Source: Coriaria nepalensis (taxonomy: Eukaryota > Streptophyta > Magnoliopsida > Cucurbitales > Coriariaceae). Taken from it: a stretch of DNA of 64,000 nt. A model generated the notes under the pieces. It was not told the DNA's origin. It did not search any database and saw only the letters and a list, made by a program, of their open reading frames with translations. A program made the translations under genes and the position numbers. The stretch is from positions 17,131,209 to 17,195,208 of the forward strand of contig CP114482.1 in NCBI GenBank assembly GCA_027186245.1, written 5' to 3'. Every line of letters begins with the position of its first letter. Within the stretch, counting starts at the first letter, position 1. Below, one piece after another: positions 52,955-64,000 of this stretch.

Positions 52955-53793
52955 ACCGAAATTCGTTCGAAGTGATTTAGAATGATTTACTGAAAAAAAG
53001 AGACGCAAAAATATGACCTTAAGGCTAAATAAATGCATAGTTGCCATCAATAGATCAATTACAAGTTATGCATGAAAGTCGCGTTCTAAATGCAAAAAGA
53101 GAATTGGTTCGAAGTGCCTTCAAACAATTTAATGATTGAAAAGACTGAGTGATATGCTTTTTAATGCTAAAATAATGCATTGTTGTCTTCAATAGATTAA
53201 TTACAAGTTATGTAAGAAAATAATGTTTGAAGGGCGATAATAGAATTCGTTCGAATTAATTTCGAATGATTTAATGACTAGAAGAGACTCAGTGACATGA
53301 CTTTAAGGCAAAACAAATGCATCGTTGCCTTGAATAGATCAACTGCAATTTACGGACGAAAGTCATGTTTAAAGGCCGAAATTCGTTCGAAGTGATTTAG
53401 AATGATTTACTGACAAAAAGAGACGCAAAAATATGACTTTAAGGCTAAAAAAATGCATAGTTGCCATCAATAGATCAATTACAGGTTATGCATGAAAGTC
53501 GCGTTCTAAATTCAAAAAGAGAATTGGTTCGAAGTGCCTTCAAACAATTTAATGATTGAAAAGACTGAGTGATATGCTTTTTAATGCTAAAATAATGCAT
53601 TGTTGTATCAATAGATTAATTACAAGTTATGTAAGAAAATAATGTTTGAAGGGCGAAAGTAGAATTCGTTCGAATTAACTTAGAATGATTTAATGACTAG
53701 AAGAGACTCAGTGACATGACTTTAAGGCTAAACAAATGCATTGTTGCCTTCAATAGATCAACTGCAAGTTACGCACGAAAGTCATGTTTAAAG
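52116..53793. repeat. Two-unit tandem duplication, 839-bp period
   Basis: The pair at 52116-52954 is repeated at 52955-53793, with the GTTGTATCAATAG loss present in both (near 52767 and 53606), so the loss preceded the copying. The subunit C change GAATTAACTTAG is shared too. A third partial repeat begins at 53794 and runs into the hybrid subunit. This duplication lies inside the larger 1260-bp pattern. Confidence 0.87.
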
Positions 53794-54497
53794 ACCGAAA
53801 TTCGTTCGAAGTGATTTAGAATGATTTACTGAAAAAAAGAGACGCAAAAATATGACCTTAAGGCTAAATAAATGCATAGTTGCCATCAATAGATCAATTA
53901 CAAGTTATGCATGAAAGTCGCGTTCTAAATGCAAAAAGAGAATTGGTTCGCAGTGCCTTCAAACAATTTAATGATTGAAAAGACTGAGTGATATTCTTTT
54001 TAATGCTAAAATAATGCATTGTTGTCTTCAATAGATTAATTACAAGTTATGTAAGAAAATAATGTTTGAAGGGCGATAATAGAATTCGTTCGAATTAATT
54101 TAGAATGATTTACTGACTAGAAGAGACTCAGTAACATGACTTCAAGGGTAAGAAAATGCATAGTTGCCATCAATAGATCAATTACAAGTTACGCATGAAA
54201 ATCGCGTTCTAAATGCAAAAAGAGAATTGGTTCGAAGTGCCTTCAAACAATTTAATGATTGAAAAGAGTGAGTGATATGCTTTTTAATGCGAATATAATG
54301 CGTTGTTTTCTTCAATAGATTAATTACAAGTTATGTAAGAAAATAATGTTTGAAGGGCGCAAATAGAATTTGTTCGAATTAATTTAGAATGATTTAATGA
54401 CTAGAAGAGACTCAGTGACATGAATGTGAGGCTAAACAAATGCATTGTTGCCTTCAATAGATCAACTGCAATTTACGCACGAAAGTCGTGTTTAAAG
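53794..54497. repeat. Pentameric unit with a C/A hybrid subunit (704 bp)
   Basis: This unit reads A-B-(C/A)-B-C. The hybrid subunit, 54082-54223 (142 bp), begins as C (GAATTCGTTCGAATTAATTT, then GACTAGAAGAGACTCAGTAAC). At about 54145-54160 it turns into A (AAAATGCATAGTTGCCATC), followed by normal B and C subunits. Total length equals one 420-bp unit plus 284 bp. It records an out-of-register exchange between subunits C and A just before the core. Confidence 0.92.
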
Positions 54498-55756
54498 GCC
54501 GAAATTCGTTCGAAGTGATTTAGAATTATTTATTGACAAAAAGAGACGCAAAAATATGACTTTAAGGCTAAAAAAATGCATAGTTGCCATCAATTGATCA
54601 ATTACAGGTTATGCATGAAAGTCACGTTCCAAATTCAAAAAGAGAATTGGTTCGAAGTGCCTTCAAACAATTTAATGATTGAAAAGACGAGTCATATGCT
54701 TTTTAATGCTAAAATAATGCATTGTTGTTTTCAATAGATTAATTACAAGTTATGTAAGAAAATAATGTTTGAAGGGCGAAAGTAGAATTCGTTCGAATTA
54801 ATTTAGAATGATTTAATGACTAGAAGAGACTCAGTGACATGACTTTAAGGCTAAACAAATGCGTTGTTGCCTATAGTAGATCAACAGCAAGTTATGCACG
54901 AAAGTCATGTTTAAATGCCGAATTTGATACGAAGTGATTTAGAATGATTTACTGACAAAAAGAGACGCAAAAATATGACTTTAAGGCTTAAAAAAGGCAT
55001 AGTTGCCATCAATAGATCAATTGCAAGTTATGCATGAAAGTCGCATTCTAAATGCAGAAAGAGAATTGGTTCGAAGTGCCTTCAAACAATTTATTGATCG
55101 AAAAGACTGAGTCATATGCTTTTTAATGCTAAAATAATGCATTGTTATTTTCAATAGATTAATTACAAGTTATGTAAGAAAATAATGTTTGAAGGGCGAA
55201 AATAGAATTCATTCGAATTAATTTAGAATGATTTAATGACTAGAAGAGACTCAGTGACATGACCTTAAGGCTAAACAAATGCATTGTTGCCTATAATAGA
55301 TCAACTGCAAGTTATGCACGAAAGTCATGTTTAAATGCCGAATTTCATACGAAGTGATTTAGAAAGATTTACTCACTAAAAGAGACGCAAGAATATGACT
55401 TTAAGGGTAAAAAAATGCATAGTTGCCATCAATTGATCAATTGCAAATTATGCATGAAAGTTGCGTTTTAAATGCAAAAAGAGAATTTGTTTGAAGTGCC
55501 TTCAAACAATTTAATGATTGAAAAGACTGAGTGATATGCTTTTTAATGCGAAAATAATGCATTGTTTTCTTCAATAGATTAATTACAAGTTATGTAAGAA
55601 AATAATGTTTGAAGGGCGCAAATAGAATTTGTTCGAATTAATTTAGAATGATTTAATGACTAGAAGAGACTCAGTGACATGACTTTAAGGCTAAACAAAT
55701 GCATTGTTGCCTTCAATAGATCAACTGCAAGTTACGCACGAAAGTCATGTTTAAAG
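54498..55756. repeat. Three trimeric units between the pentamers
   Basis: The unit at 54498 has a 1-bp loss, GAAAAGACGAGTC, also found in the unit at 56461. The unit at 54917 has GAATTTGATACG, AAAAAAGGCATAG, GCATTCTAAATGCAG and GTTATTTTC; apart from the first, these recur in the unit at the right edge (63596). The unit at 55337 is an h-type with TTACTCACTAAAAG. Confidence 0.8.
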
Positions 55757-56460
55757 ACCGAAATTCGTTCGAAGTGATTTAGAATGATTTACTGAAAAAA
55801 AGAGACGCAAAAATATGATTTTAAGGCTAAATAAATGTATAGTTGCCATCAATAGATCAATTACAAGTTATGCATGAAAGCCGCGTTCTAAATGCAAAAA
55901 GTGAATTGGTTCGAAGTGCCTTCAAACAATTTAATGATTGAAAAGACTGAGTGATATGCTTTTTAATGCTAAAATAATGCATTGTTGTCTTCAATAGATT
56001 AATTACAAGTTATGTAAGAAAATAATGTTTGAAGGGCGATAATAGAATTCGTTCGAATTAATTTAGAATGATTTACTGACTAGAAGAGACTCAGTAACAT
56101 GACTTCAAGGCTAAAAAAATGCATAGTTGCCATCAATAGATCAATTACAATTTACGCATGAAAATCGCGTTCTAAATGCAAAAAGAGAATTGGTTCGAAG
56201 TGCCTTCAAACAATTTAATGATTGAAAAGACTGAGTGATATGCTTTTTAATGCGAATATAATGCATTGTTTTCTTCAATAGATTAATTACAAGTTATGTA
56301 AGAAAATAATGTTTGAAGGGCGCAAATAGAATTTGTTCGAATTAATTTAGAATGATTTAATGACTAGAAGACACTCAGTGACATGAATGTAAGGCTAAAC
56401 AAATGCATTGTTGCCTTCAATAGATCAACTGCAAGTTACGCACGAAAGTCATGTTTAAAG
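55757..56460. repeat. Second pentameric unit with a C/A hybrid subunit (704 bp)
   Basis: Same A-B-(C/A)-B-C order and length as the unit at 53794, 1963 bases downstream. The hybrid subunit is 56045-56186 and the switch lies at about 56107-56120 (CTTCAAGGCTAAAAAAATGC here, CTTCAAGGGTAAGAAAATGC in the first). Shared flanks show it is a copy of the same event, not an independent exchange: the next unit has GAAAAGACGAGTC in both places. Confidence 0.92.
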
Positions 56461-57299
56461 GCCGAAATTCGTTCGAAGTGATTTAGAATGATTTACTGAG
56501 AAAAAGAGACGCAAAAATAGGACTTTATGGCTAAAAAAATGCATAGTTGCCATCAATAGATCAATTACAGGTTATGCATGAAAGTCGCGTTCCAAATTCA
56601 AAAAGAGAATTGGTTCGAAGTGCCTTCAAACAATTTAATGATTGAAAAGACGAGTCATATGCTTTTTAATGCTAAAATAATGCATTGTTGTTTTCAATAG
56701 ATTAATTACAAGTTATGTAAGAAAATAATGTCTGAAGGGCGAAAGTAGAATTCGTTCGAATTAATTTAGAATGAGTTAATGACTAGAAGAGACTCAGTGA
56801 CATGACTTTAAGGCTAAACAAATGCGTTGTTGCCCATAGTAGATCAACTGCAAGTTATGCACGACAGTCATGTTTAAATGCCGAATTTCATACGAAGTGA
56901 TTTAGAAAGATTTAATGGCTAAAAGAGACGCAAAAATATGACTTTAAGCCTTAAAAAATGCATAGTTGCCATCAATAGATCAATTGCAAGTTATGCATGA
57001 AAGTCGCGTTCTAAATGCAAAAAGAGAATTGGTTCGAAGTGCCTTCAAACAATTTAATGATTGAAAAGACTGAGTGATATGCTTTTTAATGCTAAAAGAA
57101 TGCATTGTTGTCTTCAATAGATTAATTACAAGTTATGTAAGAAAATAATATTTGAAGGGCGATCATAGAATTCGTTCGAATTAATTTAGAATGATTTAAT
57201 GACTAGAAGAGACTCAGTGACATGACCTTAAGGCTAAACAAATGCATTGCTGCCTATACTAGATCAACTGCAAGTTATGCACGAAAGTCATGTTTAAAT

Positions 57300-58978
57300 G
57301 CCGAATTTCATACGAAGTGATTTAGAAAGATTTAATGACTAAAAGGGACGCAAAAATAAGACTTTAAGGCTAAAAAAATGCATAGTTGCCATCAATAGAT
57401 CAATTACAAGTTATGCATGAAAATCGCGTTCTAAATGCAAAAAGAGAATTGGTTCGAAGTGCCTTCAAACAATTTAATGATTGAAAAGACTGAGTGATAC
57501 GCTTTTTCATGCTAAAATAATGCATTGTTGTCTTCAATAGATTAATTACAAGTTATGTAAGAAAATAATGTTTGAAGGTTGCAAATAGAATTTGTTCGAA
57601 TTAATTTAGAATGATTTAATGACTAGAAGAGACTCAGTGACATGACTTTAAGGCTAAAAAAATGCATTGTTGCCTATAGTAGATCAACTGCAAGTTATGC
57701 ACGAAAGTCATGTTTAAATGCCGAATTTCATACGAAGTGATTTAGAAAGATTTAATGACTAAAAGAGACACAAAAATATGACTTTAAGGGTAAAAAAATG
57801 CATAGTTGCCATCAATAGATCAATTGCAAATTATGCATGAAAGTTGCGTTCTAAATGCAAAAAGAGAATTGGTTCGAAGTGCCTTCAAACAATTTAGTGA
57901 TTGAAAAGACTGAGTCATATGCTTTTTAATGCTAAAATAATGCATTGTTTTCTTCAATAGATTAAATACAAGTTATGTAAGAAAATAAAGTTCGAAAGGC
58001 GCAAATAGAATTTGTTCGAATTAATTTAGAATGATTTAATGACTAGAAGAGACTCAGTGACATGACTTGAAGGCTAAACAAATGCATTGTTGCCTATAGT
58101 AGATCAACTGCAAGTTATGCACGAAAGTCATGTTTAAATGCCGAATTTCATACGAAGTGATTTAGAATGATTTACTGACTAAAAGAGACGCAAAAAAGGA
58201 CTTTGAGGCTAAAAAAATGCATAGTTGCCATCAATAGATCAATTGCAAATTATGCATGAAAGCCACGTTCAAAATACAAAAAGAGAATTGGTTCGAAGTG
58301 CCTTCAAACAATTTAATGATTGAAAAGACTGAGTCATATGCTTTTTAATGCTAAAATAATGCACTATTGTTTCCAATAGATTAATTACAAGTTATGTAAG
58401 GAAATAATGTTTGAAGGGCGAAAATAGAATTCGTTCGAATTAATTTAGAATGATTTAATGACTAGAAGAGACTCAGTGACATGACTTTAAGGCTAAACAA
58501 ATGCATTGTTGCCTATAGTAGATCAACTGCAAGTTATGCACGAAAGTCATGTTTAAATGCCGAATTTCATACGAAGTGATTTAGAAAGATTTAATGACTA
58601 AAAGAGACGCAAAAATAAGACTTTAAGGCTAAAAAAATGCATAGTTGCCATCAATAGATCAATTACAAGTTATGCATGAAAATCGCGTTCTAAATGCAAA
58701 AAGAGAATTGGTTCGAAGTGCCTTCAAACAATTTAATGATTGAAAAGACTGAGTGATATGCTTTTTCATGCTAAAATAATGCATTGTTGTTTTCAATAGA
58801 CTAATTACAAGTTATGTAAGAAAATAATGTTTGAAGGGCGAAAATAGAATTCGTTCGAATTAATTTAGAATGATTTAATGACTAGAAGAGACTCAATGAC
58901 ATGACTTTAAGGCTAAACAAATGCATTGTTGCCTATAGTAGATCAACTGCAAGTTATGCACGAAAGTCATGTTTAAAT
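57300..58978. repeat. Four-unit higher-order repeat, copy 1 (1679 bp)
   Basis: Four units in order. At 57300: AAAAGGGACGC, GATACGCTTTTTCATGC, GAAGGTTGCAAATAG. At 57720: GAGACACAAAAA, GTTCGAAAGGCGC, GACTTGAAGGC. At 58140: CAAAAAAGGACTTTGAGG with a 1-bp loss, then GCACTATTGTTTCC. At 58559: CTTTTTCATGC, GACTCAATGAC. The same order follows directly in copy 2. Confidence 0.9.
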
Positions 58979-60657
58979 GCCGAATTTCATACGAAGTGAT
59001 TTAGAAAGATTTAATGACTAAAAGGGACGCAAAAATAAGACTTTAAGGCTAAAAAAATGCATAGTTGCCATCAATAGATCAATTACAAGTTATGCATGAA
59101 AATCGCGTTCTAAATGCAAAAAGAGAATTGGTTCGAAGTGCCTTCAAACAATTTAATGATTGAAAAGACTGGGTGATACGCTTTTTCATGCTAAAATAAT
59201 GCATTGTTGTCTTCAATAGATTAATTACAAGTTATGTAAGAAAATAATGTTTGAAGGTTGCAAATAGAATTTGTTCGAATTAATTTAGAATGATTTAATG
59301 ACTAGAAGAGACTCAGTGACATGACTTTAAGGCTAAAAAAATGCATTGTTGCCTATAGTAGATCAACTGCAAGTTATGCACGAAAGTCATGTTTAAATGC
59401 CGAATTTCATACGAAGTGATTTAGAAAGATTTAATGACTAAAAGAGACACAAAAATATGACTTTAAGGGTAAAAAAATGCATAGTTGCCATCAATAGATC
59501 AATTGCAAATTATGCATGAAAGTTGCGTTCTAAATGCAAAAAGAGAATTGGTTCGAAGTGCCTTCAAACAATTTAGTGATTGAAAAGACTGAGTCATATG
59601 CTTTTTAATGCTAAAATAATGCATTGTTTTCTTCAATAGATTAAATACAAGTTATGTAAGAAAATAAAGTTCGAAAGGCGCAAATAGAATTTGTTCGAAT
59701 TAATTTAGAATGATTTAATGACTAGAAGAGACTCAGTGACATGACTTGAAGGCTAAACAAATGCATTGTTGCCTATAGTAGATCAACTGCAAGTTATGCA
59801 CGAAAGTCATGTTTAAATGCCGAATTTCATACGAAGTGATTTAGAATGATTTACTGACTAAAAGAGACGCAAAAAAGGACTTTGAGGCTAAAAAAATGCA
59901 TAGTTGCCATCAATAGATCAATTGCAAATTATGCATGAAAGCCACGTTCAAAATACAAAAAGAGAATTGGTTCGAAGTGCCTTCAAACAATTTAATGATT
60001 GAAAAGACTGAGTCATATGCTTTTTAATGCTAAAATAATGCACTATTGTTTCCAATAGATTAATTACAAGTTATGTAAGGAAATAATGTTTGAAGGGCGA
60101 AAATAGAATTCGTTCGAATTAATTTAGAATGATTTAATGACTAGAAGAGACTCAGTGACATGACTTTAAGGCTAAACAAATGCATTGTTGCCTATAGTAG
60201 ATCAACTGCAAGTTATGCACGAAAGTCATGTTTAAATGCCGAATTTCATACGAAGTGATTTAGAAAGATTTAATGACTAAAAGAGACGCAAAAATAAGAC
60301 TTTAAGGCTAAAAAAATGCATAGTTGCCATCAATAGATCAATTACAAGTTATGCATGAAAATCGCGTTCTAAATGCAAAAAGAGAATTGGTTCGAAGTGC
60401 CTTCAAACAATTTAATGATTGAAAAGACTGAGTGATATGCTTTTTCATGCTAAAATAATGCATTGTTGTTTTCAATAGATTAATTACAAGTTATGTAAGA
60501 AAATAATGTTTGAAGGGCGAAAATAGAATTCGTTCGAATTAATTTAGAATGATTTAATGACTAGAAGAGACTCAATGACATGACTTTAAGGCTAAACAAA
60601 TGCATTGTTGCCTATAGTAGATCAACTGCAAGTTATGCACGAAAGTCATGTTTAAAT
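58979..60657. repeat. Four-unit higher-order repeat, copy 2 (1679 bp)
   Basis: Repeats 57300-58978 with very few changes (for example GACTGGGTGATACG against GACTGAGTGATACG, and ATAGATTAATT against ATAGACTAATT in the fourth unit). Being this similar, the two copies are a recent tandem duplication. Confidence 0.9.
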
Positions 60658-63595
60658 GCCGAATTTCATACGAAGTGATTTAGAATGATTTACTGACTAA
60701 AAGAGACGCAAAAAAGGACTTTGAGGCTAAAAAAATGCATAGTTGCCATCAATAGATCAATTGCAAATTATGCATGAAAGTTGCGTTCTAAATGCAAAAA
60801 GAGAATTGGTTCGATGTGCCTTCAAACAATTTAGTGATTGAAAAGACTGAGTCATATGCTTTTTAATGCTAAAATAATGCATTGTTTTCTTCAATAGATT
60901 AAATACAAGTTATGTAAGAAAATAAAGTTCGAAGGGCGAAAATAGAATTCGTTCGAATTAATTTAGAATGATTTAATGACTAGAAGAGACTCAGTGACAT
61001 GACCTTAAGGCTAAACAAATGCATTGCTGCCTATACTAGATCAACTGCAAGTTATGCACGAAAGTCATGTTTAAATGCCGAATTTCATATGAAGTGATTT
61101 AGAATGATTTACTGACTAAAAGAGACGCAAAAATATGACTTTAAGGCTTAAAAAATGCATAGTTGCCATCAATAGATCAATTGCAAGTTATGCATGAAAG
61201 CCACGTTCAAAATACAAAAAGAGAATTGGTTCGAAGTGCCTTCAAACAATTTAATGATTGAAAAGACTGAGTCATATGCTTTTCAATGCTAAAATAATGC
61301 ATTGTTGTTTTCAATAGATTAATTACAAGTTATGTAAGAAAATAATGTTTGAAGGGCGAAAATAGAATTCGTTCGAATTAATTTAGAATGATTTAATGAC
61401 TAGAAGAGACTCAGTGACATGACTTTAAGGCTAAACAAATGCATTGTTGCCTATAGTAGATCAACTGCAAGTTATGCACGAAAGTCATGTTTAAATGCCG
61501 AATTTCATACGAAGTGATTTAGAAAGATTTAATGACTAAAAGAGACGCAAAAATAAGACTTTAAGGCTAAAAAAATGCATAGTTGCCATCAATAGATCAA
61601 TTACAAGTTATGCATGAAAATCGCGTTCTAAATGCAAAAAGAGAATTGGTTCGAAGTGCCTTCAAACAATTTAATGATTGAAAAGACTGAGTGATATGCT
61701 TTTTCATGCTAAAATAATGCATTGTTGTTTTCAATAGATTAATTACAAGTTATGTAAGAAAATAATGTTTGAAGGGCGAAAATAGAATTCGTTCGAATTA
61801 ATTTAGAATGATTTAATGACTAGAAGAGACTCAATGACATGACTTTAAGGCTAAACAAATGCATTGTTGCCTATAGTAGATCAACTGCAAGTTATGCACG
61901 AAAGTCATGTTTAAATGCCGAATTTCATACGAAGTGATTTAGAAAGATTTAATGACTAAAAGAGATGCAAAAATATGACTTTAAGGCTAAAAAAATGCAT
62001 AGTTGCCATCAATTGATCAATTGCAAATTATGCAAGAAAGTTGCGTTTTAAATGCAAAAAGAGAATTGGTTCGAAGTGCCTTCAAACAATTTAATGACTG
62101 AAAAGACTGAGTCATATGCTTTTTAATGCAAAAATAATGCATTGTTTTCTTCGATAGATTAATTACAAGTTATGTAAGAAAATAATGTTTGAAGGGCGAA
62201 AATAGAATTCGTTCGAATTAATTTAGAATGATTTAGTGACTAGAAGAGACTCAGTGACATGACTTTAAGGCTAAAGAAATGCATTGTTGCCTATAGTAGA
62301 TCAACTGCAAGTTATGCACGAAAGTCATGTTTAAATGCCGAATTTCATACGAAGTGATTTAGAAAGATTTAATGACTAAAAGAGACGCAAAAATATGACT
62401 TTAAGGGTAAAAAAATGCATAGTTGCCATCAATAGATCAATTGCAAATTATGCATGAAAGTTGCGTTCTAAATGCAAAAAGAGAATTGGTTCGAAGTGCC
62501 TTCAAACAATTTAGTGATTGAAAAGACTGAGTCATATGCTTTTTAATGCTAAAATAATGCATTGTTTTCTTCAATAGATTAAATACAAGTTATGTAAGAA
62601 AATAAAGTTCGAAAGGCGCAAATAGAATTTGTTCGAATTAATTTAGAATGATTTAATGACTAGAAGAGACTCAGTGACATGACTTGAAGGCTAAACAAAT
62701 GCATTGTTGCCTATAGTAGATCAACTGCAAGTTATGCACGAAAGTCATGTTTAAATGCCGAATTTCATACGAAGTGATTTAGAATGATTTACTGACTAAA
62801 AGAGACGCAAAAAAGGACTTTGAGGCTAAAAAAATGCATAGTTGCCATCAATAGATCAATTGCAAATTATGCATGAAAGTTGCGTTTTAAATGCAAAAAG
62901 AGAATTGGTTCGAAGTGCCTTCAAACAATTTAATGATTGAAAAGACTGAGTGATATGCTTTTTAATGCGAAAATAATGCATTGTTTTCTTCAATAGATTA
63001 ATTACAAGTTATGTAAAAAAATAATGTTTGAAGGGCGCAAATAGAATTTGTTCGAATTAATTTAGAATGATTTAATGACTAGAAGAGACTCAGTGACATG
63101 ACTTTAAGGCTAAACAAATGCATTGTTGCCTTCAATAGATCAACTGCAAGTTATGCACGAAAGTCATGTTTAAATGCTGAATTTAATACGAAGTGATTTA
63201 GAATGATTTACTGACTAAAAGAGACGCAAAAATATGACTTTAAGGCTTAAGAAATGCATAGTTGCCATCAATAGATCAATTGCAAGTTATGCATGAAAGT
63301 CGCGTTCTAAATGCAAAAAGAGAATTGGTTCGAAGTGCCTTCAAACAATTTAATGATTGAAAAGACTGAGTCATATGCTTTTTAATGCTAAAATAATGCA
63401 TTGTTGTTTTCAATAGATTAATTACAAGTTATGTAAGAAAATAATGTTTGAAGGGCGAAAATAGAATTCGTTCGAATTAATTTAGAATGATTTAATGACT
63501 AGAAGAGACTCTGTGACATGACTTTAAGGCTCAACAAATGCATTGTTGCCTATAGTAGATCAACTGCAAGTTATGCACGAAAGTCATGTTTAAAT
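60658..63595. repeat. Reshuffled units of the 1679-bp higher-order repeat
   Basis: Units from the four-unit HOR appear singly or fused to others. The unit at 60658 has the AAAAAAGGACTTTGAGG subunit A, the TTTAGTGATTG subunit B, and a subunit C with GCATTGCTGCCTATACTAG that otherwise occurs only near 57245. The unit at 61497 is the GACTCAATGAC type, 62337 the GACTTGAAGGC type, and 62757 another GGACTTTGAGG type. This shows break-up of an HOR by exchange in register. Confidence 0.8.
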
Positions 63596-64000
63596 GCCGA
63601 ATTTCATACGAAGTGATTTAGAAAGATTTAATGACTAAAAGAGACGCAAAAATATGACATTAAGGCTTAAAAAAGGCATAGTTGCCATCAATAGATCAAT
63701 TGCAAGTTATGCATGAAAGTCGCATTCTAAATGCAGAAAGAGAATTGGTTCGAAGTGCCTTCAAAAAATTTATTGATCGAAAAGACTGAGTCATATGCTT
63801 TTTAATGCTAAAATAATGCATTGTTATTTTCAATAGATTAATTACAAGTTATGTAAGAAAATAATGTTTGAAGGGCGAAAATAGAATTCATTCGAATTAA
63901 TTTAGAATGATTTAATGAGTAGAAGAGACTCAGTGACATGACCTTAAGGCTAAACAAATGCATTGTTGCCTATAATAGATCAACTGCAAGTTATGCACGA
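63596..64000. repeat. Partial unit at the right edge, copy of the unit at 54917
   Basis: The last 405 bases lack only the final 15 bases of a unit. They share with 54917-55336 the rare set AAAAAAGGCATAG, GCATTCTAAATGCAG, TTTATTGATCG, GTTATTTTC, GAATTCATTCG and GACATGACC, about 8.68 kb apart. The array evidently continues beyond the window. Confidence 0.9.

Larger units (their letters stand above)
1..64000. repeat. Satellite DNA array, 420-bp unit, head to tail
   Basis: The entire window is tandem repeat. A landmark beginning GCCGAATTTCATACGAAGTG recurs at 421, 841, 1261 and every 420 bases to 14281, then at nearly the same spacing to the right edge (for example 21421, 27863, 33688, 45396, 56880, 63596). 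I count 150 complete units and one partial one, all in the same orientation. No unit is interrupted by foreign DNA. Both window edges lie inside the array, so its full size is unknown. Coding is unlikely: in the unit at 841 all six frames meet a stop within 849-883 (plus-strand TGA 859, TAA 881, TAG 864; minus-strand stops at 849, 863 and 880). Because 420 is a multiple of three, these stops recur in frame in most units. Organisation of this kind is known from centromeric and pericentromeric satellites; that location is inference. Confidence 0.98.

Noticed and set aside
1..64000. Possible protein-coding tandem repeat, since 420 is divisible by three
   Set aside because: All six frames have stops within 849-883 in the unit I checked and these are conserved in most units; indels of 1, 2 and 18 bp occur without pattern.
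1..64000. Identification as the 142-bp Tenebrio molitor satellite or another named family
   Set aside because: Subunit length and an EcoRI-type start are suggestive, but that family is known as highly uniform monomers, unlike this diverged trimer, and I cannot compare sequences here.
1..64000. Telomere-type long complex repeat, as in some midges
   Set aside because: Possible in principle, but no array end, telomeric simple repeat or unique flank is in the window to support it.

Overview
The whole 64-kb window is one uninterrupted, head-to-tail satellite DNA array. I see no protein-coding gene, RNA gene, transposon, CRISPR array or unique sequence. The unit is almost always exactly 420 bp; I count 150 complete units plus a 405-base partial unit at the right edge, all in the same orientation. 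Each unit is a trimer of three related but diverged subunits (A 143 bp, B 142 bp, C 135 bp). They share a 47-bp core and begin with the same GAATT-type motif. Base composition is AT-rich (129 G+C in the 420-bp unit at 841-1260, about 31%). CpG is not depleted in that unit (12 observed, about 10 expected). This points to a eukaryote with large satellite blocks and little CpG loss, such as many insects and other invertebrates, but the species cannot be named from sequence alone. A centromeric, pericentromeric or other heterochromatic location is likely by analogy only.

Layout. (1) 1-12180: strict 420-bp spacing and a clear higher-order repeat (HOR). Six unit types, here called a-f, recur in order. 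Later copies have lost types or carry hybrid types, so copies contain 6, 5, 4, 2, 5, 4 and 3 units. Some kilobase-long blocks look identical, so amplification is recent. (2) 12181-13860: a two-unit block (types g, h) duplicated in tandem. (3) 13861-29542: more diverged mosaic units with a few 1-2 bp indels, an 840-bp two-unit HOR (21841-24780) and one tetrameric unit made by C/B exchange (27301-27862). (4) 29543-44133: a domain marked by six units with the same 18-bp deletion and by 1.2-3 kb blocks duplicated 4-8 kb apart. (5) 44134-50435: ordinary diverged units. (6) 50436-56879: tandem 1260-bp and 839-bp duplications and two pentameric units containing C/A hybrid subunits. (7) 56880-64000: a four-unit, 1679-bp HOR duplicated in tandem; the right-edge unit is a copy of the unit at 54917.

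The sequence is best read as a record of unequal crossing-over and gene conversion at three scales: subunit (about 140 bp), unit (420 bp) and multi-unit block (0.8-8 kb). The most interesting points are the conserved core and dyad motifs that may bind protein, the rare out-of-register exchanges between subunit classes, and the shared 18-bp deletion that traces how blocks spread. I did not find a new gene-encoded system and would not claim one here.
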